DNA of 64,000 nt. It comes from Bdellovibrio svalbardensis (GTDB lineage: Bacteria; Bdellovibrionota; Bdellovibrionia; Bdellovibrionales; Bdellovibrionaceae). The translations under genes were made by a program, and so were the position numbers. The DNA is taken from assembly GCF_029531655.1 (NCBI RefSeq), contig NZ_JANRMI010000002.1, positions 744,001 to 808,000 of the forward strand, read 5' to 3'. The stretch's first letter is position 1. Each line of letters opens with the position of its first letter. The notes beneath the pieces were generated by a model. The model saw only the letters and a list, made by a program, of their open reading frames with translations. It had not been told where the DNA came from and did no database searches. Positions 16,405 through 23,971 of the stretch are shown one piece after another.

Positions 16405-16620
16405 ATGAAGGAAAGCGTAAAACCTGGAGAGGTCATTTTAAGTGTTACGTTTGTTGTGATCGCTTGCTGGCAGATTATTGAATACGCCACGACAGATTGT
16501 TTTACTGCCTTCGCTGAGCTTCCAATGGTTTGTGTTCAAAATAGACCATACGTTTTGGTTCTACTTATTGCCGTTGAGCTCCTATATCCAATTCTAATTT
16601 TGCGGAAGAAGTTTCAATGA
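16405..16620 (+). CDS. Small two-TM protein with Cys...Cys loop (member 1)
   Basis: 71 aa. TM1 (VILSVTFVVIACWQII), an external loop with two cysteines (DCFTAFAELPMVCVQ), TM2 (YVLVLLIAVELLYPILIL) and a short basic tail. First gene after leader D2; its stop overlaps the ATG of the next gene. It shares the layout of the proteins at 17119, 17343, 18121 and 18655. No known family recognised. Confidence 0.6.
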   Translation: MKESVKPGEVILSVTFVVIACWQIIEYATTDCFTAFAELPMVCVQNRPYVLVLLIAVELLYPILILRKKFQ

Positions 16621-17129
16621 CCAGAATCCTACTTAAGTTTGCTAGTGCCTATCAGTGGTTGGCTTTGGTGGTGTTGGTCTTGTCACACCTAACTTTCAAT
16701 GTGATGAAGATAAGCTTTGGGGCAACAATATTCTTCTCAGACGTTGCTGTAGGCGTTTTAAACTTTGTTATGAATCTGGCTCTCGCTCAGTTCTATTGGA
16801 AAGCTCAGATGAGCTTGGCAGGGCTTCAAGGTGCTAACTCACAGAACCGTAAGTTAAAATTCTGGGGGTTGCTGTCGATTTTCTCTGTGGGGCTAAATCA
16901 GTTCGGAGAAGTTGTTATGAAGGTCAAGAAAAGACCTTCAATTGAATCAATGAATACTGGTGCCCTAGATGTACTGTCTCAAGTGCTTTTATTTGCAAAT
17001 AGTTTGAAGCCGATTTTATACAAAATCATCTACATTTCCGGTTCGACAGCGAACTTGTTTTTTATATTACTGCTGTACTCTGTGTTCGTCGTTAAGAATC
17101 AAGATGGAGTCGTTGTCGATGAAAATTAA
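16617..17129 (+). CDS. Polytopic membrane protein
   Basis: 170 aa, ATG overlapping the previous stop. Four hydrophobic segments (LALVVLVLSHLTF; DVAVGVLNFVMNLALAQF; FWGLLSIFSVGLNQF; ANLFFILLLYSVFVV). No recognised motif. A truncated duplicate of its start lies at 15262-15315 behind a different gene, showing that this operon was partly duplicated. The next gene starts inside its last codons, so translation is probably coupled. Confidence 0.6.
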   Translation: MTRILLKFASAYQWLALVVLVLSHLTFNVMKISFGATIFFSDVAVGVLNFVMNLALAQFYWKAQMSLAGLQGANSQNRKLKFWGLLSIFSVGLNQFGEVVMKVKKRPSIESMNTGALDVLSQVLLFANSLKPILYKIIYISGSTANLFFILLLYSVFVVKNQDGVVVDEN

Positions 17130-17346
17130 GAAAATGGTATTCTTACTAGTGCTTTCTTCTGTTGTTCCGGCAGCGTACCTTTTTGATTATTACACTCAAG
17201 GATGTGTCTATAGCTTTGGTTCGGGGAGCGTTCGGACCTGTGGGGCTGAAGCTAAGAGCTTGGTGCTTTCGAGCTTTGCTGTATTTGGTTTGTTGGTGTT
17301 GGGCTTTCTGGTTGTTCTGTTTTTTGGTAAACGGAGAGTAAAGTGA
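17119..17346 (+). CDS. Small two-TM protein with Cys...Cys loop (member 2)
   Basis: 75 aa from the ATG at 17119 (GGAG upstream), inside the end of the preceding gene. TM1 (MVFLLVLSSVVPAAYLF), loop QGCVYSFGSGSVRTCGAE, TM2 (SFAVFGLLVLGFLVVLFF), basic tail KRRVK. The two loop cysteines and the following Gly are the family mark. It overlaps the next start (GTGA). Confidence 0.6.
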   Translation: MKIKKMVFLLVLSSVVPAAYLFDYYTQGCVYSFGSGSVRTCGAEAKSLVLSSFAVFGLLVLGFLVVLFFGKRRVK

Positions 17347-17543
17347 AGAAACTTAAGCAAACCGTTTTTCTTAGTTTTATCGTGTGGCTAATTACATTCA
17401 TTGATTATTTGGATGATGGATGTATTGATTGGCCGGGTGCCGCCAATGTGTGTGGTGGTCAGGCGAGTTTGGTTTTTTATTTGGTATCAGGTGTTTTTAT
17501 CGGCATTCCTTTTTGTTTGATGTTGGTGAAATACTTAAGGTGA
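17343..17543 (+). CDS. Small two-TM protein with Cys...Cys loop (member 3)
   Basis: 66 aa, GTG start overlapping the stop of member 2. TM1 (TVFLSFIVWLITFIDYL), loop DGCIDWPGAANVCGGQ, TM2 (LVFYLVSGVFIGIPFCLMLV), short basic tail. Cys-x10-Cys-Gly spacing, close to member 2. Last gene of the overlapping set that starts at 16405. Confidence 0.6.
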   Translation: MKKLKQTVFLSFIVWLITFIDYLDDGCIDWPGAANVCGGQASLVFYLVSGVFIGIPFCLMLVKYLR

Positions 17544-17677
17544 TGATTGTTTTTAGTAAATAGCAATATCTGCACGGGATGTAGGTTTTGAAGAACAAAA
17601 AAACTCTTTTTAGTTGAAAACTTGAAGATAGAGCCTGACGAAGTGCATGTGTCTATTTTTTCCAACAGAGGTCGATA

Positions 17678-18043
17678 GTGGAAAATGAGAGTGCTCGCGG
17701 ATATGCGCCAATTGGAACTAAAGGTGGCTTATATATTTATAAGTTTAACTTTGTGAAATGGGATCAAATTCAAAGTGCAAAGAAGCTCTCATTTTTTGGC
17801 CTTCCGTATTTGATTTTGCGACTTAGTGTTCGACGCCCACCGTTTTGGATAAAAACCTGGTGGGTGCCGATGTGCCTAGGTGATCTTTCCTCATCGGTTA
17901 TCAAGTACTGTCCGAATGGCAATCCACTTCGCGGTCAATTTGAAGGCGAGGGTACTCGAGTATCTTTTATTGAAGGAGTTTGGCTATACCTGCAAGCAAC
18001 TCTTATCATAGGAATTATGCTGTACTTAATTTCCATTATCTAA
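17678..18043 (+). CDS. Small membrane protein, possible PH-like
   Basis: 121 aa, GTG start with AGAGG upstream. A soluble beta-rich N-terminal region (GGLYIYKFNFVKWDQIQSAK, then LPYLILRLSVRRPPFW) precedes one C-terminal TM helix (LYLQATLIIGIMLYLISII). The strand-rich block recalls bacterial PH-like domains, as in the 12223 protein. Function unknown. Confidence 0.5.
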   Translation: MENESARGYAPIGTKGGLYIYKFNFVKWDQIQSAKKLSFFGLPYLILRLSVRRPPFWIKTWWVPMCLGDLSSSVIKYCPNGNPLRGQFEGEGTRVSFIEGVWLYLQATLIIGIMLYLISII

Positions 18044-18120
18044 GTTTTATATGAATTTATGGACTCGTGAGGAGTCTTTGTTAAGTTATAAATAGTAATA
18101 TATTTGATGGAGTTTGAACG

Positions 18121-18618
18121 TTGTTAAACTTTCTTATGGCTCTAGTGGCACTCTTAGTAGGCTATTTGTCTTTACGGACTTATAATATTTATGAGTGTTT
18201 GGAATATAAGCATATGGTGGTTTGTGGACCTCCAGCTAAAGTAGCCCTTGGAGTCGTCTTAGTTGCTTCTTTCGCAATAGCAATTCTTCTTATTCTTACT
18301 CAGCTTAAAATTATTAAGTTTCCAGAGGGCCCAGACGTAACCGACTTTCAGAAGAAAATAGAAGAGCGAGTAAATAACCTAACAAAGAAACATAATCTTT
18401 CTATCGACGATAGGTGGCGTAAGTACAGATATCATTTTTTATTCCTTAAATTGGATGGCTGCTCGATCTGGATATTTGATAACGGAAACATAGATTTTGA
18501 ATGTGATTCGGAAAAGCAAAAAATTATAGCTGAAAAGTTTGAGTCTGAGCAAGCGTTAGCAGATTACTTTCAAACAGTCTTGGAAAACTATCTTAATAGG
18601 AAAGCAAAGGAATCATAA
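18121..18618 (+). CDS. Two-TM protein with Cys...Cys loop and soluble domain (member 4)
   Basis: 165 aa, TTG start with GGAG about 8 bases upstream; an ATG at 18136 is possible. TM1 (FLMALVALLVGYLSL), loop YECLEYKHMVVCGPP, TM2 (VALGVVLVASFAIAILLIL), as in the short members. It adds a cytoplasmic domain of about 100 residues with a helix-rich start (DFQKKIEERVNNLTKKHNLS) and a strand pair (WRKYRYHFLFLKLDGCSIWI). It may be the ancestor or partner of the short forms. Confidence 0.55.
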   Translation: MLNFLMALVALLVGYLSLRTYNIYECLEYKHMVVCGPPAKVALGVVLVASFAIAILLILTQLKIIKFPEGPDVTDFQKKIEERVNNLTKKHNLSIDDRWRKYRYHFLFLKLDGCSIWIFDNGNIDFECDSEKQKIIAEKFESEQALADYFQTVLENYLNRKAKES

Positions 18619-18654
18619 TGCATATTGTCCCTGGAAGTAGTTTTGAAAGGCGCG

Positions 18655-18935
18655 ATGAAAGAAATTAACAAGGTTGAAAAATCGGGGCTTGAAGAGGCGG
18701 TCTATGGGCCGATTCTGTTTGGGTGTTTTTGGTAGGCTGTATTGGCTATTGCATCAGTCAGTCCGATGATAACTGCATGGTTTATTTCGGGAGAGGTTTT
18801 AAGACCGTTTGCGGATCTGAGCGCAATGATGCCTATCCTTCGCTTGCGATTGTGGGTGTTATGGCTGGTGGATTTTTAATCATTGGTCTTCGAAATCTTA
18901 AGAAGAAGCTAAAAGCGGAAGCAGATGAGAAGTAG
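18655..18935 (+). pseudogene. Two-TM Cys-loop protein (member 5), frameshifted
   Basis: ATG at 18655 with GAAAGG upstream; the frame reads MKEINKVEKSGLEEAVYGPI, LFGCFW and then stops at 18733. One base more in the five-T run at 18726-18730 would join it to the downstream frame, giving GCFLVGCIGYC and the loop DNCMVYFGRGFKTVCGSE, then TM2 and a Lys-rich tail. So it is either a broken gene, a slippage site, or a sequence error. An independent start at 18723 (GTG) is possible but has no good ribosome site. Confidence 0.6.
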
Positions 18936-18957
18936 CAAATACCTCGAGGGTAAATGA

Positions 18958-19407
18958 ATGAAAAAAAATCTAATTATAATTTTGATTTTAACTGTAGGTA
19001 CTGTTGCGGTGATTCGCATTTACGTTAACAAACAGAAAAACGACCAACTTATGGCTGAGGCACACCAGGCTTTGGAAAATGGTCGATATGTCGATGCATT
19101 TGAGATGTACAATGAGATAAGTAAGAAGGGCGTAGATGCTGCTCACTATTGGTTGGCATATATGTATGTTTTAGGACTTGGCACTAGTGAAAATAGAAAT
19201 TTGGCAATGGAAGAACTAAAACAAATTAAACATTTACCCACTGATCGATCTTGTTTGGTGGGAAATAACTTAATTGCATTGAATATTGCTGGATTAGTGA
19301 GGGATATTGCTCGTGTCGCTAGTACAGAGACTGTGGATTGGTGGAAGCAGGAGGCGAGAAGGAACGGATTCGATGATCAAAAATGTTCAAAATATTACGA
19401 AGATTAG
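18958..19407 (+). CDS. Sel1-like repeat protein, membrane-anchored
   Basis: 149 aa. N-terminal TM anchor (LIIILILTVGTVAVIRIYV), then helical pairs of the TPR/Sel1 type: AHQALENGRYVDAFEMYNEI and DAAHYWLAYMYVLGLGTSEN, the latter a good Sel1 repeat. Probably a periplasmic scaffold. Starts 22 bases after the frameshifted member 5, so possibly the same transcript. Confidence 0.7.
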   Translation: MKKNLIIILILTVGTVAVIRIYVNKQKNDQLMAEAHQALENGRYVDAFEMYNEISKKGVDAAHYWLAYMYVLGLGTSENRNLAMEELKQIKHLPTDRSCLVGNNLIALNIAGLVRDIARVASTETVDWWKQEARRNGFDDQKCSKYYED

Positions 19408-19608
19408 TGTATTTTTTCAGATCATAAATAAGTAGATACCGACCCATCTGAATCGTTCGTTATAGTTCAGATAGTTAAAGTTCAATTGAATTAATCATTG
19501 CGTTTATTCGGTTTAGCTGAAGAATATCCGATTTTCGAATATTTTAGGTAAGAAACTTTGGTAGGATGAATGCCTGTTTTTTGCTTCTCCCGGTTTTAGG
19601 GAGGAGCG

Positions 19609-20850
19609 ATGGCTCTTAAAGTTTTTATTCTTGTTATTTCTATTTTGTTTGTGGCTTGTTCGGAGGAGCTTAGTAAAAGGGCTGAAGAGGCTAAGGCTCT
19701 GGAGAGTTTGCCGCCTAAGGTGACTATTCAGAGTTCGGCTTTGGCTGAGGCTGTGAAGGTGGTGATCACGGGGGCTGATCCGGAAAAGTATACGGTGCAG
19801 TTTTCTTGGCCTCATCTTGAGAAGGATAAAATACTTCGTATTCGCCTTGGAACCGTCCTACAGGAAATTCTTTCAAGCCAAACATTCTTTACTCATACGG
19901 TGGGGCACAATCAGATTCTCAATTATTCCTTCGATATTTTAGATTCCAATCGGAAGCCGGAAATGACATTCCGAAAGACGGTCATTATTCCTTATGACTT
20001 TGTTGTTCGCGAGGGTACTGGCGTACTTTTATATAATACAAAGATTGAAGCTAATCGCGTCTTCTTAAGCGATAAAATTCCACTCACCACCAACGGCACA
20101 ACCTTAGATATTGCCGCCAATGAACTTCATGCTGCCAATGGCAGCATCCAAACTTTCCCTGAAAGTATTAAAATCAAAAACTCTCAAGGGTTTGAAGAGG
20201 AACTTCCTCCAACAGCGCCTGATGGGGTGAATGGAAGATCTGGCGGGGCTATTTCAATTAGTGCAAAGAAACTCTACGGCAGATTGCATGTCTACATGCG
20301 CGGAGAAAAGGGCGGACGAGGACTTAAAGGTGATCCCAAGCCGCAGGCCTCGGCTGGCGTTCCAGCAGAAAGTGCGAAGCCTGAGTGTTTGAAGGACTCG
20401 CCCGTTAGATTTTCACTCTCTCAATGCTCTTGCCCAAGTGATCTAAGACCCGGAGGTCAGGGCGCTGACGGTGAAAAAGGGAATCCCGGAAGGCAAGGAA
20501 TGAGTGGCGGAGATTCCGGAAGTGTCCGAATCATGATCCAAGAGTACATCCCGAGCGAGGGGATTGACTCGATTTTACCGACAGATGGCGTTGGCATTGT
20601 CGATGTTGTTCAATTGCCGGGCGTGGGTGGAGATGGTGGTTTCGGTGGTGATGGGCAGGCCGGCGGCGCAGGAGGGCCTGGCCGTAACATCGCCGGGAGG
20701 TTGGAGTGTAGGGGGGATGGGGGAATGTCAGGCAAGGATGGACCTGTGGGCGATGCTGGAGGGGCGGGTCACCCGGGGGTGCTCGGCATGAAATGCGTCT
20801 ATATTGGTTCAGAGAACCAAAACGACTGCTCGCAGGGTGACGGGCGATGA
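19609..20850 (+). CDS. Glycine-rich, collagen-like surface lipoprotein
   Basis: 413 aa. Lipobox LFVACS (Cys about residue 17). The first 200 residues are beta-rich and end in a Gly-rich sheet-like part (GAISISAKKLYGRLHVYMRG). From about residue 230 there are collagen-like Gly-x-y runs (GEKGGRGLKGDP; GQGADGEKGNPGRQGMSG; GGDGGFGGDGQAGGAGGPG; GKDGPVGDAGGAGHPG). Cys residues near the end may cross-link. Likely exposed on the cell surface. The stop codon TGA is itself part of the GATGAAAAG start of repeat A7. Confidence 0.8.
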   Translation: MALKVFILVISILFVACSEELSKRAEEAKALESLPPKVTIQSSALAEAVKVVITGADPEKYTVQFSWPHLEKDKILRIRLGTVLQEILSSQTFFTHTVGHNQILNYSFDILDSNRKPEMTFRKTVIIPYDFVVREGTGVLLYNTKIEANRVFLSDKIPLTTNGTTLDIAANELHAANGSIQTFPESIKIKNSQGFEEELPPTAPDGVNGRSGGAISISAKKLYGRLHVYMRGEKGGRGLKGDPKPQASAGVPAESAKPECLKDSPVRFSLSQCSCPSDLRPGGQGADGEKGNPGRQGMSGGDSGSVRIMIQEYIPSEGIDSILPTDGVGIVDVVQLPGVGGDGGFGGDGQAGGAGGPGRNIAGRLECRGDGGMSGKDGPVGDAGGAGHPGVLGMKCVYIGSENQNDCSQGDGR

Positions 20851-20963
20851 AAAGGATCCATCTTCTTCGTTGGCAGAACCTGTCTTTCTCTCCAACGTAC
20901 TATTCGTACGCCTTCGTGGCAGACAGAACCCGCCGCCTTGAATCTGAATCCTTTTGATCACCC
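20842..20963 (+). repeat. Family A palindromic repeat, copy A7
   Basis: It overlaps the last codons of the collagen-like gene; CGATGAAAAGGATCC supplies the stop TGA. Right arm GAATCCTTTTGATCACCC; centre AACGTACTATTCGTACGCC. Followed by B4. Confidence 0.9.
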
Positions 20964-21084
20964 ATGATTTTTGAAACTAGCAGAAAGAAACAGTATTGAA
21001 CCCATTTTATCAAGCCAGGACTCGGGTAGTGAAGGTCGAATCTCTTAAGATTTTGATCAACCCCGGGCACGGGCAGAGTGAAAC

Positions 21085-21212
21085 TCAAGTAAATCCTCAA
21101 ACATCGGAAAACTCCTCGTTTGAGTGGATCGTAGTGCATCCACGAACCCGTGCTTCATATGCGCTTTCTCGCGGAGTGAGGAAGAGTATATCGCCAACCG
21201 CTTTTCCCAAGT
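21085..21212 (+). repeat. Family B element, copy B4
   Basis: Contains CACGAACCCGTGCTTCATATG, the GCGGAGTGAGGAAGAG segment also found in B5, and ATATCGCCAACCG. The 5' part has a CAAACATCGG...CGTTTGAG stem. It precedes the membrane-protein gene at 21301. Confidence 0.75.
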
Positions 21213-21300
21213 GTTGGGTCTAAGAGTATTTGGGTGCAGTTTTGGGTGTTAAGGGTATTTCCTTGGTGACCGAGCCTTGTTCGAAATTTATATTTGAGAA

Positions 21301-21909
21301 ATGGAACTTGAAGATCCGCTCTCGTGGCTTGCTCCGTTACCACTTCGAATTGCCTTTGGACTTTGTGTATTGTCTCTGTACGCATATATAGATTGGCGAA
21401 AAAACGGGAAGAACGCGACACGTTTCAAAGAATATTCATTTGTCATTCTTGTTTCAATGCTTACGGTCTTATTCGCGATCCTGCATGATTTCATAACCGT
21501 GACAATTTCCAAAGACTATTTCGTTATCGGCAAAGGGCTTGATGAATCGCGCCTTTATTCGCAAACAGCTTGGCTAGCAATTCGTGCTGCCTATGGGCCT
21601 GGTCTACTAATAGGTGCGGTCTATGTTTTTCTAAATAATCCTTCAAGAAATCTTCCGCAACTTAGCTATCGGCAATTGCTTTCAAATTTGCGATGGCCAC
21701 TTTACTTCGCAATAGGGATGGCAATTGTTTTCGGCATTCTTGGCTATTTGGACGTCTTAATTAGAAAATCAGATTTTCAAAATGTGGTTTCAAATCCCGA
21801 TCTATTTTTAGCAGTCTGGGGAATACATTGGGGAACTTATGTAGGTGGAGGCATTGGGTTTGTCTTTGGCGGCTTCCGCATTCGCTCTGCCAGACGGCGA
21901 AATGTTTAA
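21301..21909 (+). CDS. Polytopic membrane protein
   Basis: 202 aa, ATG start with a weak ribosome site. About five hydrophobic segments, including LRIAFGLCVLSLYAYIDW, FVILVSMLTVLFAILHDF, GPGLLIGAVYVFL, LYFAIGMAIVFGILGYLDV and GTYVGGGIGFVFGGF. It ends in a basic tail (RIRSARRRNV). No transport or enzyme motif recognised. Downstream are the terminator/leader modules of the secreted cassettes. Confidence 0.6.
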   Translation: MELEDPLSWLAPLPLRIAFGLCVLSLYAYIDWRKNGKNATRFKEYSFVILVSMLTVLFAILHDFITVTISKDYFVIGKGLDESRLYSQTAWLAIRAAYGPGLLIGAVYVFLNNPSRNLPQLSYRQLLSNLRWPLYFAIGMAIVFGILGYLDVLIRKSDFQNVVSNPDLFLAVWGIHWGTYVGGGIGFVFGGFRIRSARRRNV

Positions 21910-21960
21910 TCAAAGGTGCGGAAGATAAATCACTAGGTTTTAATTTGAAGGAACATCATG

Positions 21961-21991
21961 AAGGCACTGAATAAAAGTTCAGTGCCTTTTT
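21961..21991 (+). terminator. Rho-independent terminator of cassette type 1
   Basis: AAGGCACTGAATAAAAGTTC with AGTGCCTTTTT. The same hairpin recurs at 22638 and 23843. Confidence 0.9.
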
Positions 21992-21992
21992 C

Positions 21993-22092
21993 CTTTTGTG
22001 TGAAACTTAGTTGGTTTGACGGAGCAATACGGAGAGAAATTTCGATTGAGTGTGGTCAGATGATCAGTGCGATCTTGATTGAATTGTTAATT
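21993..22092 (+). repeat. Duplicated leader S1 (cassette type 1)
   Basis: About 100 bp nearly identical to 22672-22770. Shared strings include TTGGTTTGACGGAGCAAT and TGTGGTCAGATGATCAGTGC. It follows the terminator and leads into the next secreted-protein gene, so it is probably a copied promoter region. Confidence 0.85.
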
Positions 22093-22154
22093 GAAAACAT
22101 TTGGCTTTGGACATTGAGAAATATCTGTGCTGAACTTCCTTGATCGAGGTGATC

Positions 22155-22607
22155 ATGAAGACCATTGGAATCATAGTTATATTTTTCTTCAACATCAGTT
22201 TAGCCGCTGCAGCCATAACTGGAGAATTCACTGTGCAACAAATGCCAGGCTGCACGCACCAATTGAATGCGTCAGCTCCAATGGCCGAAGACTTCACCTA
22301 TACGGGCGTCTCCATTCAAACAAATGTTCCAAATAGTATCCACATCACTCTGAACCCAAACTCAAGCCCTTTTAAGCCACAAATATATATTTGCGATTCG
22401 CAAGAACATAAGGGCGATGGTGTTAATACTGGTGATACCTATTTAGCAAGCTGTAGCGATGATTCAATCCATATTCGTAGAGTATTTCACCAGCTCAAAT
22501 ATTCGTTGATTGCAAATTATAGACAGACTTCTCTCGGATTAACCTACACTGAAACATTCGATGGCGACCAATTCACTCGCACATGCGAGTTTATATCTGT
22601 TCATTAA
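22155..22607 (+). CDS. Small secreted protein (cassette 1a)
   Basis: 150 aa from the ATG at 22155 (GAGGTG upstream). Signal peptide IGIIVIFFFNISLAAAAITG, then a beta-rich mature protein with four Cys: QMPGCTHQLNASAP, YICDSQEHKGDG, LASCSDDSIH, RTCEFISVH. Likely two disulfides in the periplasm or outside. No recognised family. It sits between duplicated leader S1 and a duplicated terminator, as a self-contained unit. Confidence 0.65.
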   Translation: MKTIGIIVIFFFNISLAAAAITGEFTVQQMPGCTHQLNASAPMAEDFTYTGVSIQTNVPNSIHITLNPNSSPFKPQIYICDSQEHKGDGVNTGDTYLASCSDDSIHIRRVFHQLKYSLIANYRQTSLGLTYTETFDGDQFTRTCEFISVH

Positions 22608-22637
22608 TCCCTAGGTTTTAAGCAAGATACGAATCAT

Positions 22638-22671
22638 AAAGGCGCTGAATAAAAGTTCAGTGCCTTTTTCT
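22638..22671 (+). terminator. Rho-independent terminator of cassette type 1
   Basis: AAAGGCGCTGAATAAAAGTT with CAGTGCCTTTTTC; second copy of the 21961 hairpin. Confidence 0.9.
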
Positions 22672-22770
22672 TTTTGTGCGAAGCTTTGTTGGTTTGACGG
22701 AGCAATGCGGAGAGAAATTTCGATTGAGTGTGGTCAGATGATCAGTGCGATCTTGATTGAATTGTTAATC
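22672..22770 (+). repeat. Duplicated leader S2 (cassette type 1)
   Basis: Second copy of S1 with only a few substitutions, leading into the gene at 22841. Confidence 0.85.
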
Positions 22771-22840
22771 GATAATATTTCTTTCCTTTAAAAAAAATGA
22801 AAGTCTTATCGAATACGTGGAAATATACGGGAGATACGCC

Positions 22841-23308
22841 ATGAAGAAGACAATTTTTCTATCGCTTCTATGTTTATTATCGAGTAGTGCATTCGCTAAC
22901 GAACAACCAGTCATCGCACAACTACACCCAGCTGTGGTTGATGGTGCACCTATGTTTAGTACATTCTGGAGTGAAAAAAACAAGGTAGGATTCATTCAAA
23001 TGGGCCTAGCTTGGAGTGTTTTCGATCCTACCGTACATGGCCATGGTTTTAAATTTGCCAATGAGATTGTAACTTCAGTTAACCCGGTCCTGTCCGTTGG
23101 TTGCCAAATTAAGAATGTTAAAGGTACTTTCAATTATATTGGGGGAGCTAACGGACCCAACAATCCTCTCGTCATTAATTTGGCTGGAAATTGTGCTGGC
23201 GATATCGCAGAATTTGAAAATAATCAAATTCACTTGAGCTTCAAAAATGTATCATCACTTGATGGATTAATGTATGCGCCTGAACTTGATGTGGTAATTA
23301 GTCACTAG
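22841..23308 (+). CDS. Small secreted protein (cassette 1b)
   Basis: 155 aa from the ATG at 22841 (GGGAGA upstream). Signal peptide IFLSLLCLLSSSAFANEQ. The mature part is beta-rich with two Cys (VLSVGCQIKNVKG; LAGNCAGDIAEF) that could pair. No similarity to its cassette neighbours seen by eye beyond size and export. Preceded by leader S2. Function unknown. Confidence 0.65.
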   Translation: MKKTIFLSLLCLLSSSAFANEQPVIAQLHPAVVDGAPMFSTFWSEKNKVGFIQMGLAWSVFDPTVHGHGFKFANEIVTSVNPVLSVGCQIKNVKGTFNYIGGANGPNNPLVINLAGNCAGDIAEFENNQIHLSFKNVSSLDGLMYAPELDVVISH

Positions 23309-23375
23309 AAGCCTCAGGTTTTTTGATCTTCAAACACTAGGTTATGTTTATAAATTACTTTGAATGGAGAATTTT

Positions 23376-23786
23376 ATGAGAATTTTGGGAGTTATCTTAG
23401 TTTTGGTTTCATCATACGCAAATGCTGGAACTGATGTAGTAGGAGTTTGGTCTTCTCAAACTGGCACTCTTTGTGAATCTTCTGGTGAAACTATTGAGCG
23501 TTGGGAGTCTTTAAGTTTCAAAAGCGAAACTGAATATACACAAACCTTCTCCTTTGGATTCACAGGTAGTATATGCCAAAGTTCATTCAGCGGACAATAT
23601 ACCTATACTCAAAACGAGATTACATTTGGAGCATCTGCTGGTTACACAGGATGTAACGGAAAAACTGAAAGTATGAATGTTAGCCAGCGTAAAGCTGTGT
23701 TTTCATTAGCCGGTGACAGTTTAATTATTACGATCCCAAGTGAGAATTGTGGCAACTTGAAAACTACTTACAAGAAAGTTCAATAG
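23376..23786 (+). CDS. Small secreted lipocalin-like protein (cassette 1c)
   Basis: 136 aa from the ATG at 23376 (GGAG upstream). Signal peptide LGVILVLVSSYANAG. The mature part begins VVGVWSSQTGTLC and continues as alternating strands (FSGQYTYTQNEITFGASAG; DSLIITIPSENCGN), the pattern of a small lipocalin-like META/'copper resistance' barrel with four Cys. It follows the previous gene at 67 bp and is closed by the third copy of the cassette terminator. Confidence 0.65.
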   Translation: MRILGVILVLVSSYANAGTDVVGVWSSQTGTLCESSGETIERWESLSFKSETEYTQTFSFGFTGSICQSSFSGQYTYTQNEITFGASAGYTGCNGKTESMNVSQRKAVFSLAGDSLIITIPSENCGNLKTTYKKVQ

Positions 23787-23842
23787 CCGTTTAGAATTAA
23801 AAATAAGATCATCAAACCAGGATTTAAGTTGAATGCAAATCA

Positions 23843-23878
23843 TAAAGGCGCTGAATAGATTGTTCAGTGCCTTTTTCT
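23843..23878 (+). terminator. Rho-independent terminator of cassette type 1
   Basis: AAAGGCGCTGAATAGATTGT with TCAGTGCCTTTTTC; third copy of the hairpin. Confidence 0.85.
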
Positions 23879-23971
23879 TTTTGTGGGTCCGATGCAATGA
23901 TGGATTTTCCGGACGTCTTTCTCTTTCAATTCTTATCTGTCGCTGGAATACAATTCGCTACTCCCAATTTT

